Shown here: positions 45,787 through 53,015 of the stretch, one piece after another
Layout of the letters: each line of letters begins with the position of its first letter
How positions within the stretch are numbered: the first letter of the stretch is position 1
NCBI GenBank assembly: GCA_017941735.1
Contig: JAGAVW010000001.1
Location: 1 to 53,015 of the forward strand
Direction of reading: 5' to 3'
From: Solobacterium sp.
GTDB lineage: Bacteria > Bacillota_I > Bacilli_A > Erysipelotrichales > Erysipelotrichaceae
DNA: 53,015 bases
Notes under the pieces: generated by a model
What the model saw: the letters and a program-made list of their open reading frames with translations, nothing else
Databases searched by the model: none
What the model was told of the DNA's origin: nothing
Position numbers and translations under genes: made by a program

Positions 45787-46629
45787 ATGCGTAATTTAGT
45801 GATTCAAACGGACTTTGGAACAGGATCTTCATCGGTAAGTGCCATGCATGGGGTATGTGCGATTGTCCATCCGGATTTAAAAGTCAGTGATGGGAATAAT
45901 GCAGTTGACCAATTTAATGTATTAGATGCATCCGAATCTTTGATGTATTTATTACCATATTGGCCAGAAGGGACTGTCTTTGTGTCGGTTGTTGATCCAG
46001 GTGTTGGCACAAAGCGTAAGAGTTGTGTTGCGAAGTGCGCAAATGGTCAATACATTGTGACACCAGACAATGGCACCTTAACCTATATCAAAGAAAAGGT
46101 TGGAATATTAGAAGTACGTGAAATTGATGAATCAGTAAATCGTTTACCAGGTTCAGAAAACGTACATATTTTCCATGGCCGTGATGTCTATGCGTATTGT
46201 GGAGCTAGGCTAGCTTCTGGCATCATTGACTTTGAAGGTGTAGGCCCTGCTTATCCTGTCGAAGAAATTGTGGTAGCGGATTATCCACATCCAGTTAAAA
46301 AAGATAATGAAGTTTCAGGCATGATTAATGAAGCGACGGAACACTTTGGGCTTGTGGGTACTAATATTCCTTTTGCGTGGTTAGAAGAGTGTGGTATGCA
46401 TTATGGGGATGAAGTAGAAATGGTTGTGGAATACAAAGGAGAAGAATATATGAAAGGCGTCTTCCCACTTGAAAAATCCTTTGGATATGTCGAAGTAGGA
46501 CAACCACTTCTCTTTAGTTCGGAAATGGAAACCGTAATGTTTGCGATTAATCGCGGTAATGCGACCCTAGAATATAAACTCGGCTTTGGCCCTGATTGGG
46601 TTATGAAAGTAAGGAAGATAAGCGCATGA
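45787..46629 (+). CDS. DUF62 SAM hydroxide adenosyltransferase, paralog 1
   Basis: DUF62 enzymes cleave S-adenosylmethionine with water to adenosine and methionine; relatives use Cl- or F-. This 280-residue member has the N-domain QTDFG, VVDPGVGTKR with Asp70 and Arg77, TPDNGTLTY, and FHGRD with His130, so the D-R-H triad is intact. A C-terminal beta domain (residues ~165-280, with FGLVGTNIP and KSFGYVEVGQPLLF) is present. AAGGAGGAATT precedes the ATG. It directly follows ecfT and overlaps the next paralog by 4 bases. Confidence 0.92.
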   Translation: MRNLVIQTDFGTGSSSVSAMHGVCAIVHPDLKVSDGNNAVDQFNVLDASESLMYLLPYWPEGTVFVSVVDPGVGTKRKSCVAKCANGQYIVTPDNGTLTYIKEKVGILEVREIDESVNRLPGSENVHIFHGRDVYAYCGARLASGIIDFEGVGPAYPVEEIVVADYPHPVKKDNEVSGMINEATEHFGLVGTNIPFAWLEECGMHYGDEVEMVVEYKGEEYMKGVFPLEKSFGYVEVGQPLLFSSEMETVMFAINRGNATLEYKLGFGPDWVMKVRKISA

Positions 46630-47429
46630 AACCAACCATTGTATATCAAAGTGACTGTGGCTTAGAAAGTACACGTTTTGCGATTGTGGCAGGCATCATT
46701 GAAACAATCTGCCCCAACACAGAAGTTATGGATTGTAATTTAAGTTTTGAAAAAGACAATATCACGATGGCAGGAGCCTACCTCTATACCAATGCGCCCT
46801 ATTGGCCAAGTGGCACCATCTTTATTTCAGAAGTTGGTGAAGGGGAACCGGTAGCGATTGAATTAAATAATGAGAGTATTTTATTGAGTCCTAATAATGG
46901 TACTGTAACGATGTTACAAGATTATATTGGGATGAAGAAAGCGTATCGTTTGCGTGAAGAAGAAAATGTATATGCGAAAGTAGCAGCTAAACTCGCAAGT
47001 GGAGAAGCACTCTCATCTCTAGGAGAAGAAATGGATCTCTCTAATGTAGTACTTTATGAATTCCCTAAAGCGATCATCACAAAAGGCAGAGCGGAAGGGG
47101 CAGTTGCGATGTTGTTGAAAACATTTGGCAATCTGACTTTTACAATTGGAACAGATGAATTTGAAGAAACCGGTATTCGTACGGGAGATCTTGTGCGCGT
47201 AACCTTTACCAAAGATGGCAACATTGAATGGCAAGATACGTGCCCATATCAACCTTCTTTTGGTTATGTGGAAGAAGGGGCACCGGTTGTGTTCAATGGA
47301 AGTTCAGGCTATATGGATATTGGGTTGAACCAAAAGAATTTTATCAAGCGTTGTTTACCTCAAATTTTAGAAGTAAAAGATCCAACGCAGTTTAAAGTCG
47401 TGATTGAAAAAGTGGAGGTAGCAGAATGA
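46626..47429 (+). CDS. DUF62 paralog 2, catalytic triad lost
   Basis: The 267-residue protein (start at 46626, GGAAGATAAGCGC upstream) is clearly related over its full length (MKPTIVYQSDCG, PYWPSGTIFIS, LSPNNGTVT, KTFGNLTFTIG, PSFGYVEEGAPVVF). But the VDPGVGTxR block has become SEVGEGEPVAI, and FHGRD has become ENVYAKV, so the Asp, Arg and His of the triad are all missing. The frame is open and uninterrupted, so it is not a pseudogene. A structural or regulatory partner of the active paralogs, or a different ligand-binding role, is likely. Confidence 0.88.
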   Translation: MKPTIVYQSDCGLESTRFAIVAGIIETICPNTEVMDCNLSFEKDNITMAGAYLYTNAPYWPSGTIFISEVGEGEPVAIELNNESILLSPNNGTVTMLQDYIGMKKAYRLREEENVYAKVAAKLASGEALSSLGEEMDLSNVVLYEFPKAIITKGRAEGAVAMLLKTFGNLTFTIGTDEFEETGIRTGDLVRVTFTKDGNIEWQDTCPYQPSFGYVEEGAPVVFNGSSGYMDIGLNQKNFIKRCLPQILEVKDPTQFKVVIEKVEVAE

Positions 47430-48283
47430 AACCATGTATTGTTTTACAAACCGATTTCGGTATTAGTACGGGCTTACCCGCATCCATGAATGCGGTCATT
47501 GTGAAGATTGACCCAGAAATTCGTATCTATGATTTATGTCATGAAATTCGTGAATATGATATTCGTCAAGCAAGTTCTACACTTGCCTCTACCTTTCCTT
47601 ATTGGCCAGATGGCACCATCTTTGTGACGGTTGTAGATCCAGGTGTTGGGACAACAAGAAGAAGTTGTGTTGCGAAGATGAAAAATGGAAGTTATGTGGT
47701 TACACCAGACAATGGTTCGCTTAGCTACCTTTATGAAGAAATTGAAGAAGTACGTGAAATTGATGAAACCATCAATCGTTTACCGGGTTCGGATAATCAT
47801 CATACCTTCCATGGGCGTGATGTCTATGCCTATACTGCTGCACGCTTAGCGTCTGGGTTAATCTCTTATGAAGAAGTTGGTCCACTCTACAACAAAGAAG
47901 AAGTCATCCATTTTTCCTTACCGACTAGTGAAATTGTGGATGGGGTCGCATGTGGAGAAGTGACAGGTGCCCATGACCATTTTGGAAATGTAGGCATCTC
48001 CATTCCAAACGAAATGATTAAAGACATTGGTATTCAGGTTGGAGACAAGTGTCGTGTTGAGATTTCAAAAGATGGAAATGTTTTATATGATCAAGAAATG
48101 TTGTTTCATAAATCGTTTGGTTGGGTAAATCCAGGTGAGCCAATTCTCAATGAATGTAGTAATGATTATGTTGAAATATCGATTAACCAAGGAAGTTTTT
48201 GTGATGAGGAATTACCTGAGTTATTAGATGCCTATGATTTATCAAACTATAAAGTAAAAATTTATCCAGTGGAGAAAAAATGA
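47426..48283 (+). CDS. DUF62 SAM hydroxide adenosyltransferase, paralog 3
   Basis: The 285-residue member has QTDFG, VVDPGVGTTR (Asp71, Arg78), TPDNGSLSY and FHGRD (His129), and a full C-terminal domain (FGNVGISIP, KSFGWVNPGEPILNE). It shares EVREIDE(T/S)INRLPGS with paralogs 1 and 5. It overlaps paralog 2 by 4 bases and paralog 4 by 1 base. Active enzyme expected. Confidence 0.92.
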   Translation: MKPCIVLQTDFGISTGLPASMNAVIVKIDPEIRIYDLCHEIREYDIRQASSTLASTFPYWPDGTIFVTVVDPGVGTTRRSCVAKMKNGSYVVTPDNGSLSYLYEEIEEVREIDETINRLPGSDNHHTFHGRDVYAYTAARLASGLISYEEVGPLYNKEEVIHFSLPTSEIVDGVACGEVTGAHDHFGNVGISIPNEMIKDIGIQVGDKCRVEISKDGNVLYDQEMLFHKSFGWVNPGEPILNECSNDYVEISINQGSFCDEELPELLDAYDLSNYKVKIYPVEKK

Positions 48284-49125
48284 TGAAACCTTCAATTGTG
48301 ATTCAAACTGATTTTGGTAATGGTGGCGGTGGGGCAATGACAGGTGTCATTAAGACCATCGATCCATCCTTAGATGTTTTTCAAGCCAATCATAATATTG
48401 AAAAATTTAATGTTCGTGAAGCAGCACGAAACCTAAACCATCATGTCCCTTATTGGCCAAGTGGTACGGTCTTTGTGTCGGTAGTTGATCCTGGGGTTGG
48501 GACAGCTAGACGCGCAAGTGTGGCAAAGTTAAAAAATGGAAGTTATGTGGTAACTCCAGATAATGGAGCTTTAACACTTCTTTTAGAAAATCCTGGTGTA
48601 GAGGCGATTCGTATCATTGATGAAACAAAAAATCGCTTAAAGGGAACGGAAAAAGTAAGCATTTTCCATGGCCGTGATCTATTTGCGTATTGTGCAGGGA
48701 AACTTGCTGCAGGCATCATTGATTTTGAAGGGGTGGGAGAAGCCTATCCCGTATCCGAAATCGTAACCTATGATGCATTAGGTTATGAAGTAGAAAAAGG
48801 AATGGTGAAAGGTTATCTTACCGATATGATGCGCACATTTGGAAACCTAGAAACAAGTATTCCTGTTTCGGCTGGAAAAGAAGCAGGATTTGAATTAGGC
48901 GAAAAAGTACATGTCATCATTAAAAACCAAGACGAAGTAAAAGTGGATTTAACGATTCCTTTTGAAGCTTCTTTTGGTTGGGTGAAAGAAGGAGAAGAAG
49001 TGGTCTATAACAGCAGTGATGGTGTCATCGGTGTTGGGATTAACTTAGGCAACTTCATTGAAAAATATGGATTAGATTTTGGGAAAGATTGGACCATAAC
49101 CATCACCAAGGAGGAAACAAAATGA
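48283..49125 (+). CDS. DUF62 SAM hydroxide adenosyltransferase, paralog 4
   Basis: The product is 280 residues from the second ATG at 48283. It has QTDFGNGGGGAMTGVIK, VVDPGVGTAR (Asp69, Arg76), TPDNGALTL and FHGRD (His129), then a C-domain (FGNLETSIP, ASFGWVKEGEEVVYN). The segment after the triad Asp is closest to paralog 3. The NxGGGGAMTG loop differs from the others and lies near the SAM ribose site, so substrate or nucleophile preference may differ. Confidence 0.92.
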   Translation: MKPSIVIQTDFGNGGGGAMTGVIKTIDPSLDVFQANHNIEKFNVREAARNLNHHVPYWPSGTVFVSVVDPGVGTARRASVAKLKNGSYVVTPDNGALTLLLENPGVEAIRIIDETKNRLKGTEKVSIFHGRDLFAYCAGKLAAGIIDFEGVGEAYPVSEIVTYDALGYEVEKGMVKGYLTDMMRTFGNLETSIPVSAGKEAGFELGEKVHVIIKNQDEVKVDLTIPFEASFGWVKEGEEVVYNSSDGVIGVGINLGNFIEKYGLDFGKDWTITITKEETK

Positions 49126-49622
49126 CCTATGTAGTAATACAAACCGATTTTGGTGGACCTTCTGGAGCAATGGCAGGGGTCTGTAAGTTAGTTGATCCAA
49201 GTGTTCAAGTATTTAACCTTACCGCAAGGGTTCCTAAGTTCAATGTCAAAGTGGCAGGAGAAAATATCCAAGAAGTATTAACCTATTGGCCTAAAGGAAC
49301 GGTCTTTGTGTCGGTTGTAGACCCAGGCGTTGGCACGAAGCGCAAAGCTTGTGTTGCGAAAACAAAAGATGGCTATTATGTGGTGACTCCAGATAATGGC
49401 ATACTCGATGTAATCAACAAAACTCACCCAATTGAAGAACTACGTGAAATTGATGAAACCATCAATCGCTATCAGGGGAATGAATGGTCAACGCAATCCG
49501 ATATTTTCCATGGACGTGATATTTTTGCGTATTGTGGTGCACGCTTAGCATCAGGAAAAATCACCTATGAAGAAGTAGGCCCGCAATATGAAATAAGTGA
49601 AATGATTCCCCTTGAAAAATAA
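49122..49622 (+). CDS. DUF62 paralog 5, N-terminal domain only
   Basis: This protein ends after 166 residues, against 267-285 in its neighbours. The N-domain is complete: QTDFGGPSGAMAG, VVDPGVGTKR (Asp67, Arg74), TPDNGIL, FHGRD (His130) and GARLASGKITYEEVGPQYE. The C-terminal beta domain is missing; translation stops cleanly and no C-domain remnant is visible in the next 50 bases. In known DUF62 trimers SAM sits between the N-domain of one subunit and the C-domain of the next, so alone it may be inactive, or it may pair with a full-length paralog. AAGGAGGAAACAAA precedes the ATG. Confidence 0.88.
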   Translation: MTYVVIQTDFGGPSGAMAGVCKLVDPSVQVFNLTARVPKFNVKVAGENIQEVLTYWPKGTVFVSVVDPGVGTKRKACVAKTKDGYYVVTPDNGILDVINKTHPIEELREIDETINRYQGNEWSTQSDIFHGRDIFAYCGARLASGKITYEEVGPQYEISEMIPLEK

Positions 49623-49673
49623 TTTCTAAGGGACCTTGTACAATTTGCGAAGGATAGTTATAGGAGGAAGTTT

Positions 49674-50555
49674 ATGGCCTATAACAAAATCCTTGAAGAG
49701 CAAGACATTACCAATGACATTTTGTTTAAGGAAGTCATGACAAAACGAAAAGACATTTGTAAGGAATTTATTGCCCGATGTGTACCAGATTTAAAGATTG
49801 AAGAAATCAAGATTATCGAACGTGAAAAAGAAATATCTGTTGGTACGGATCATCGAAAGTTGCGTATTGATGCCTATGCGCGTGGTAACAATCAAATCTA
49901 TGCGATTGAGATGATGACTTATCGTGTCAAAAGTATTGAAAAATACGCAAGGTATCATCAAACGATGTTAGATGCGGATTTAGAAGTGGGTCGTGATTTC
50001 TCAGAATTAAAAGATAGTATTCTAATCATATTGTGCACATTTGATCCACTTGGTTTAGGTTCACCAGTCTATACCCTGGAAACGACCATAAAAGAACATA
50101 AGCATCGGCGCTTTGCGGATGGTCGAAGAATCGTTATAGTCACACCAAAGGGAATTGATAAAGCACCTATTGAAACAAAACCCATCGTGCAATTATTGGC
50201 GAAAAAACCGGGTAATGATATCTTCACAAAAGAAGTACAAGGTGCGCTAAAAACTGCTAAAATAGAACCAGATGTTAGGAGGTTTCTCATGGATCAGGCG
50301 TTAAGAGATCAATTAATGAAAGAAGAAGCGCAGAGAATAGGCTTAGCAGAAGGTTTGGCAGAAGGTTTAGAACAAGGAATGAAGCAAGGCGTTGAGAAAG
50401 GATTGCAACAAGGCATCGAACAAGGTGTTGAACAAGGACTTGCGAAAGGAATTGAACAAAGCAATCTTCAACATGTGCAATTACTTGTGGAGAAACTCGG
50501 CATCACAAAACAAGAAGCAATGGCTATATTAAATATTGAAGAAGGTTCTTTTTAA
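49674..50555 (+). CDS. Rpn/PD-(D/E)XK nuclease family protein
   Basis: The 293-residue protein belongs to the Rpn-like group often labelled transposase: NDILFKEVMTKRKDICKEFI at the start, then RKLRIDAYARGNNQIYAIEMM with Asp66 and Glu79. The usual ExQ reads EMM (Met81), so nuclease activity is doubtful. Residues ~223-262 are a run of four-residue repeats of the type GLxEG/GxEQG, probably a coiled or beta-helical linker that could change length. AGGAGGAAG precedes the ATG. No inverted repeats mark it as an insertion. Confidence 0.87.
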   Translation: MAYNKILEEQDITNDILFKEVMTKRKDICKEFIARCVPDLKIEEIKIIEREKEISVGTDHRKLRIDAYARGNNQIYAIEMMTYRVKSIEKYARYHQTMLDADLEVGRDFSELKDSILIILCTFDPLGLGSPVYTLETTIKEHKHRRFADGRRIVIVTPKGIDKAPIETKPIVQLLAKKPGNDIFTKEVQGALKTAKIEPDVRRFLMDQALRDQLMKEEAQRIGLAEGLAEGLEQGMKQGVEKGLQQGIEQGVEQGLAKGIEQSNLQHVQLLVEKLGITKQEAMAILNIEEGSF

Positions 50556-50581
50556 CACCCTATCCAAGGGTGTTTCTTCTT
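50554..50581 (+). terminator. Terminator after the Rpn-like gene
   Basis: AACACCC and GGGTGTT form a 7-bp stem with a TATCCAA loop, followed by TCTTCTTT. Confidence 0.8.
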
Positions 50582-50598
50582 TATAAGGAGGTTTAAAA

Positions 50599-50910
50599 AT
50601 GTTTAAAGTTTATGGAAGTGAAATGTGTCCCGATTGTAACAATTGTAAGAAAAATTTTGATACGTATGAAGTGCCCTATACGTTTATTGATATCAATGCA
50701 TCATTAGGAAATCTGAAACAATTTTTAGATATGCGTGATACGAATCCCATCTTTGATCATTGTAAGGAAATTGGGGATATTGGCTTACCTGCCCTTGTGA
50801 AAGAAGATGGAGAAGTATTCTTAAATTGGGAAGGGTATATAGAAAGTCTTGGTCACGAAGTGTTAAGTGGAGAAGGAAACAGTTGTAGTATCAACGGGAA
50901 AGGATGTTAG
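50599..50910 (+). CDS. Glutaredoxin-like thiol-disulfide protein
   Basis: The 103-residue thioredoxin-fold protein starts MFKVYGSEMCPDCNNCKKNF with active-site CPDC, and GLPALVKEDGEVFLNWEGY has the cis-Pro loop. Extra cysteines (CNNC after CPDC, and CSINGKGC at the end) are unusual for glutaredoxins and may bind metal or form a second redox pair. A strong AAGGAGG precedes the ATG. It is one base from the next gene and starts a three-gene unit. Confidence 0.82.
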   Translation: MFKVYGSEMCPDCNNCKKNFDTYEVPYTFIDINASLGNLKQFLDMRDTNPIFDHCKEIGDIGLPALVKEDGEVFLNWEGYIESLGHEVLSGEGNSCSINGKGC

Positions 50911-50911
50911 G

Positions 50912-51664
50912 ATGGAAAACAAAGTAGACGCAAAAGAAGAACGGATTCACATTTGGGAAGAATTACTAAAGGTCGCAAAACCAGATTCCCGCTTTAGTTG
51001 GAAGTTTTCGGAATTCATTACAGATTACGAAGGCAGTGAAAAAGGGAATGCTTTATTAGCGGAAACAGAAATGTACCAAAACGCAAAGACTATTTTTATT
51101 ACCCCAGATAATAATTTAGAAACCTTACGTGAGCGTGCATTCAAAGATAAAAAAACGGTGGTCATGACAAACTATGGAATCACACGTGGTTTCTTCTTAA
51201 TTGCCCCTGGACAAATTCCAGAAGGCAAGGAAGAAATCGCATCCTTACTGGATGGCGTGCAACGCTATTGGAAGCACCAAACCCTTGCGCAATTAAAGGA
51301 GTCTGTTGGGCATATTGATATGATGGTCACCGGAGCTTCCGCGATTAATACGCGTGGGATTCGCTTCGGGAAAGGCCATGGCTATTTTGATTTAGAATGG
51401 GCAATGTTGTCGAGTGAAGGAATTGCGGATGAAGATACGGTGATTATTGGAGTAGGACATGATTGCCAAGTGGTAGATATCGATGTGGAAGTCGAAGAAT
51501 ATGATACGGCCATTGATTATATTGTGACGCCAACTAGAATCTTAGAAACAAGTCATGAATTTCCGCGTCCAAACAAAGGAATCATTTGGAGTCGGCTTGC
51601 GCCAGGGATGAAAGAAGAAATTCCACCAATCCAAGAATTGTGGTGGAAGACACATTGTAAATAG
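50912..51664 (+). CDS. 5-formyltetrahydrofolate cyclo-ligase family protein
   Basis: The 250-residue protein (start at 50912, AAAGGATGTTAGG upstream) matches the MTHFS superfamily: FITPDNNLETLRERAFKDKK, then VTGASAINTRGIRFGKGHGYFDLEW, the equivalent of the R(L/F)GxGxGYYD active-site loop, and IIGVGHDCQVVD. The enzymes convert 5-formyl-THF to 5,10-methenyl-THF with ATP. At 250 residues it is longer than bacterial MTHFS (~180) and more like the MTHFSD-type branch, so the exact reaction is uncertain. Confidence 0.8.
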   Translation: MENKVDAKEERIHIWEELLKVAKPDSRFSWKFSEFITDYEGSEKGNALLAETEMYQNAKTIFITPDNNLETLRERAFKDKKTVVMTNYGITRGFFLIAPGQIPEGKEEIASLLDGVQRYWKHQTLAQLKESVGHIDMMVTGASAINTRGIRFGKGHGYFDLEWAMLSSEGIADEDTVIIGVGHDCQVVDIDVEVEEYDTAIDYIVTPTRILETSHEFPRPNKGIIWSRLAPGMKEEIPPIQELWWKTHCK

Positions 51665-51671
51665 GTGTATT

Positions 51672-52874
51672 ATGAATCATTTTGAAGATAAAAATGTAAA
51701 CTTAGAACTATTAAAAAAGAAAGCTTATAACTTTCGTTGGGCAGAAGTACCAGAAGGTGTGATTCCTTTAACAGCGGCAGATCCAGATTATCCTTGTTCC
51801 CCAAAAATCCAACAAGCTATGATGGAATATGTTCAAGAAGGATATTTCTCATATACTCCAAAGCTTGGCTTTGATAGCTTTAAAGAAGCATTTGTAAAAG
51901 CAGTAAAAATAAGAAAAGGGGAAGAAATTGATCCGCAGCTTGTTTTACCGATTGATAGTGCAGCGCGAGCGATGAATGTGATTGCGCGTGCCTTCTTAAA
52001 AGAAGGGGATGAAATGATTGTGTTTGATCCATGCGATTATTTATTCCGCGAAGCTGCTTTATCTGCTAAGGCAACACCAGTCAGTTTGCCGGTTGCGTTA
52101 GATAGAGATAATCGACGCATGGACTTATCCAAACTTGAAGAAGTCATCACTCCAAAGACAAAGATGTTAGGTTTATGTAACCCACATAATCCATATGGCT
52201 TAGTCTATAGTGAAGAAGATTTAGAATACATCATGTCTATTTGTGAGAAATATGATCTCTTAATTATGAATGATGAAATCTGGTCTGATATTATCTATAA
52301 AGACGCAACGTTTCGAAGTATTTATTCATTGGGAAATGAACGGTGTAAACGTGTCTTAAGTGTATTTGGATTTTCGAAAAGTTTTGGCTTAGCTGGTTTA
52401 CGCATTGGTTGCGCTTATACAACAGATGCCAAGAAATTTGAAAAACTAGTTGAAGCTTCTGAAGTGATGAGTACGGTAGGAGGTGCGACTTCCATCTCAC
52501 AAGTTGCCGCAACAGCTGCCATGGAAGAAGCGTACGATTGGGTGGATGAATTCTTAGAACACTTAATGAAAAACCGTGATTTTGCGGTTGCTTATATTAA
52601 CCGTGAAATTCCACAACTCAAAGCATATAAGCCACAAGGCACTTACTTGTTATATGTGGATGTTAGTCAAATCACAACTTGCGCAAAAGCGTTTACCGAA
52701 TTCTTACAAGAAGATGTTAAACTTGCTTTAGTTCCAGGTGGGCATCAATTCTTTGGGGATTTATCCGAAGGGAATATACGAATCTGTATTGCGACCAGCC
52801 ATGAAATTCTTGAAGAAGGATTAAAACGCTTAAAACAAGGTGTACAAGATTATATTGAAAAAGGGAAGGAGTAA
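51672..52874 (+). CDS. PatB/MalY-type PLP-dependent C-S lyase or aminotransferase
   Basis: The 400-residue fold-type I enzyme has the family N-terminus FRWAEVPEGVIPLTAADPDYPCSP, GYFSYTPKLGFDSFKEAF, NPHNPYGLVY, NDEIWSDI and the PLP lysine in FGFSKSFGLAGLRIG. PatB/MalY proteins cleave cystathionine or other cysteine conjugates to pyruvate, ammonia and a thiol. With DUF62 enzymes (which yield methionine from SAM) only 2 kb away a sulfur-amino-acid theme is possible. A plain aminotransferase remains an alternative. It ends 6 bases before the insertion element. Confidence 0.88.
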   Translation: MNHFEDKNVNLELLKKKAYNFRWAEVPEGVIPLTAADPDYPCSPKIQQAMMEYVQEGYFSYTPKLGFDSFKEAFVKAVKIRKGEEIDPQLVLPIDSAARAMNVIARAFLKEGDEMIVFDPCDYLFREAALSAKATPVSLPVALDRDNRRMDLSKLEEVITPKTKMLGLCNPHNPYGLVYSEEDLEYIMSICEKYDLLIMNDEIWSDIIYKDATFRSIYSLGNERCKRVLSVFGFSKSFGLAGLRIGCAYTTDAKKFEKLVEASEVMSTVGGATSISQVAATAAMEEAYDWVDEFLEHLMKNRDFAVAYINREIPQLKAYKPQGTYLLYVDVSQITTCAKAFTEFLQEDVKLALVPGGHQFFGDLSEGNIRICIATSHEILEEGLKRLKQGVQDYIEKGKE

Positions 52875-52916
52875 AGACAGTGGACCCCAAAATGTTCACA
52901 GTTAAAAAAGGTCTAT

Positions 52917-52946
52917 GAAGAAGTGATTGTATAATCACTTCTTTTT
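52917..52946. terminator. Bidirectional terminator at the IS end
   Basis: GAAGAAGTGATT and AATCACTTCTT form a long stem around GTAT, followed by TTTTT on the plus strand. It would stop transcription from the C-S lyase gene, and it spans the transposase stop codon on the minus strand. Confidence 0.85.
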
Positions 52947-53015
52947 TAACCTTATTCTCGTAGTGTTATAAAACTCAATCCATTCTTCTACTAATGTTAT
53001 ATATTCTGATAGAGA
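52935..53015 (-). CDS. IS3-family transposase, C-terminal 26 residues
   Basis: The minus strand from the window edge reads in one frame SLSEYITLVEEWIEFYNTTR, then IRLKKK and TGA. The E-x-W-I-x-F-Y-N-x-x-R pattern is the end of the DDE integrase domain of IS3-family OrfB. Too short to name the element; the rest lies to the right. Confidence 0.75.
   Translation of the reverse strand, partial: SLSEYITLVEEWIEFYNTTRIRLKKK

Larger units (their letters stand above)
52881..53015 (-). mobile_element. End of an IS3-family insertion sequence, truncated by the window
   Basis: TGGACCCCAAAATGTTCAC at 52881-52899 resembles the terminal inverted repeat of IS3/IS150-group elements (TGxACCCCAAAA-type ends). 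The transposase tail on the minus strand lies just inside. The element begins 6 bases after the C-S lyase stop codon; its other end is beyond the window. Confidence 0.7.

Noticed and set aside
50340..50460. CRISPR or DNA tandem repeat
   Set aside because: The periodicity is 12 bases within an open frame and encodes protein repeats of the Rpn-like tail; no spacers.

Overview
The window is low-GC, gene-dense Firmicutes DNA, most like the Erysipelotrichia (inference from gene content, not from a search). Two perfect parS sites, together with serS, SRP RNA, tadA, dnaX-ybaB-recR, mnmG, rsmG, noc, parA and parB, are the usual neighbours of a Gram-positive chromosome origin. This is therefore origin-proximal chromosome, not a plasmid or prophage.

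Layout. 1-4,980 (minus strand): the start of a purine permease behind a guanine riboswitch and terminator; an OhrR-controlled operon (glutathione peroxidase, thioredoxin-reductase-like flavoprotein, OhrR, CDF metal transporter) with a double OhrR operator; a small protein and a lipoprotein. 4,980-20,150 (plus strand): a serine T-box with a parS palindrome inside it, serS, a second parS, a DUF218 protein, SRP RNA, tadA, dnaX-ybaB-recR, fhs, an EVE-like protein, mnmG, two accessory genes, rsmG, noc, parA and parB. 20,150-20,800: a structured leader or RNA and a cupin gene.

20,800-34,800 is one long membrane operon that starts with a Crp-family regulator carrying its own operator. It encodes a His-rich membrane peptide, MrpE/F/G, a DUF4040 (MbhD-like) protein, an MbhE-MrpB fusion, MrpC, five proton-channel (NuoL/M/N/MrpA/D-like) subunits, a DUF1576 membrane protein and a beta-carbonic anhydrase. 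The order matches the antiporter half of Mbh-type complexes, but no hydrogenase or quinone-module subunit is present. Next come a candidate Crp-controlled small RNA with a C-rich loop and a complete F-type ATP synthase operon (atpIBEFHAGDC). Its c subunit has the two-carboxylate motif linked to Na+ coupling. The same TGTGACAAAAG element lies before the regulator, the small RNA and the atp operon, which suggests one regulon for ion-gradient energetics.

41,900-49,650: an orphan HigA-like repressor with a clear operator, two palindromes, an ECF transporter (S component, fused double ATPase, T component) and five tandem DUF62 (SAM hydroxide adenosyltransferase) paralogs. Three are full length with an intact D-R-H triad, one has lost the triad, and one lacks the C-terminal domain. 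The ECF plus DUF62 array is the best candidate for an undescribed system. 49,670-53,015: an Rpn-like nuclease, a glutaredoxin-like protein, a 5-formyl-THF cyclo-ligase-like protein, a PatB/MalY-type C-S lyase, and the end of an IS3-family element running off the window.
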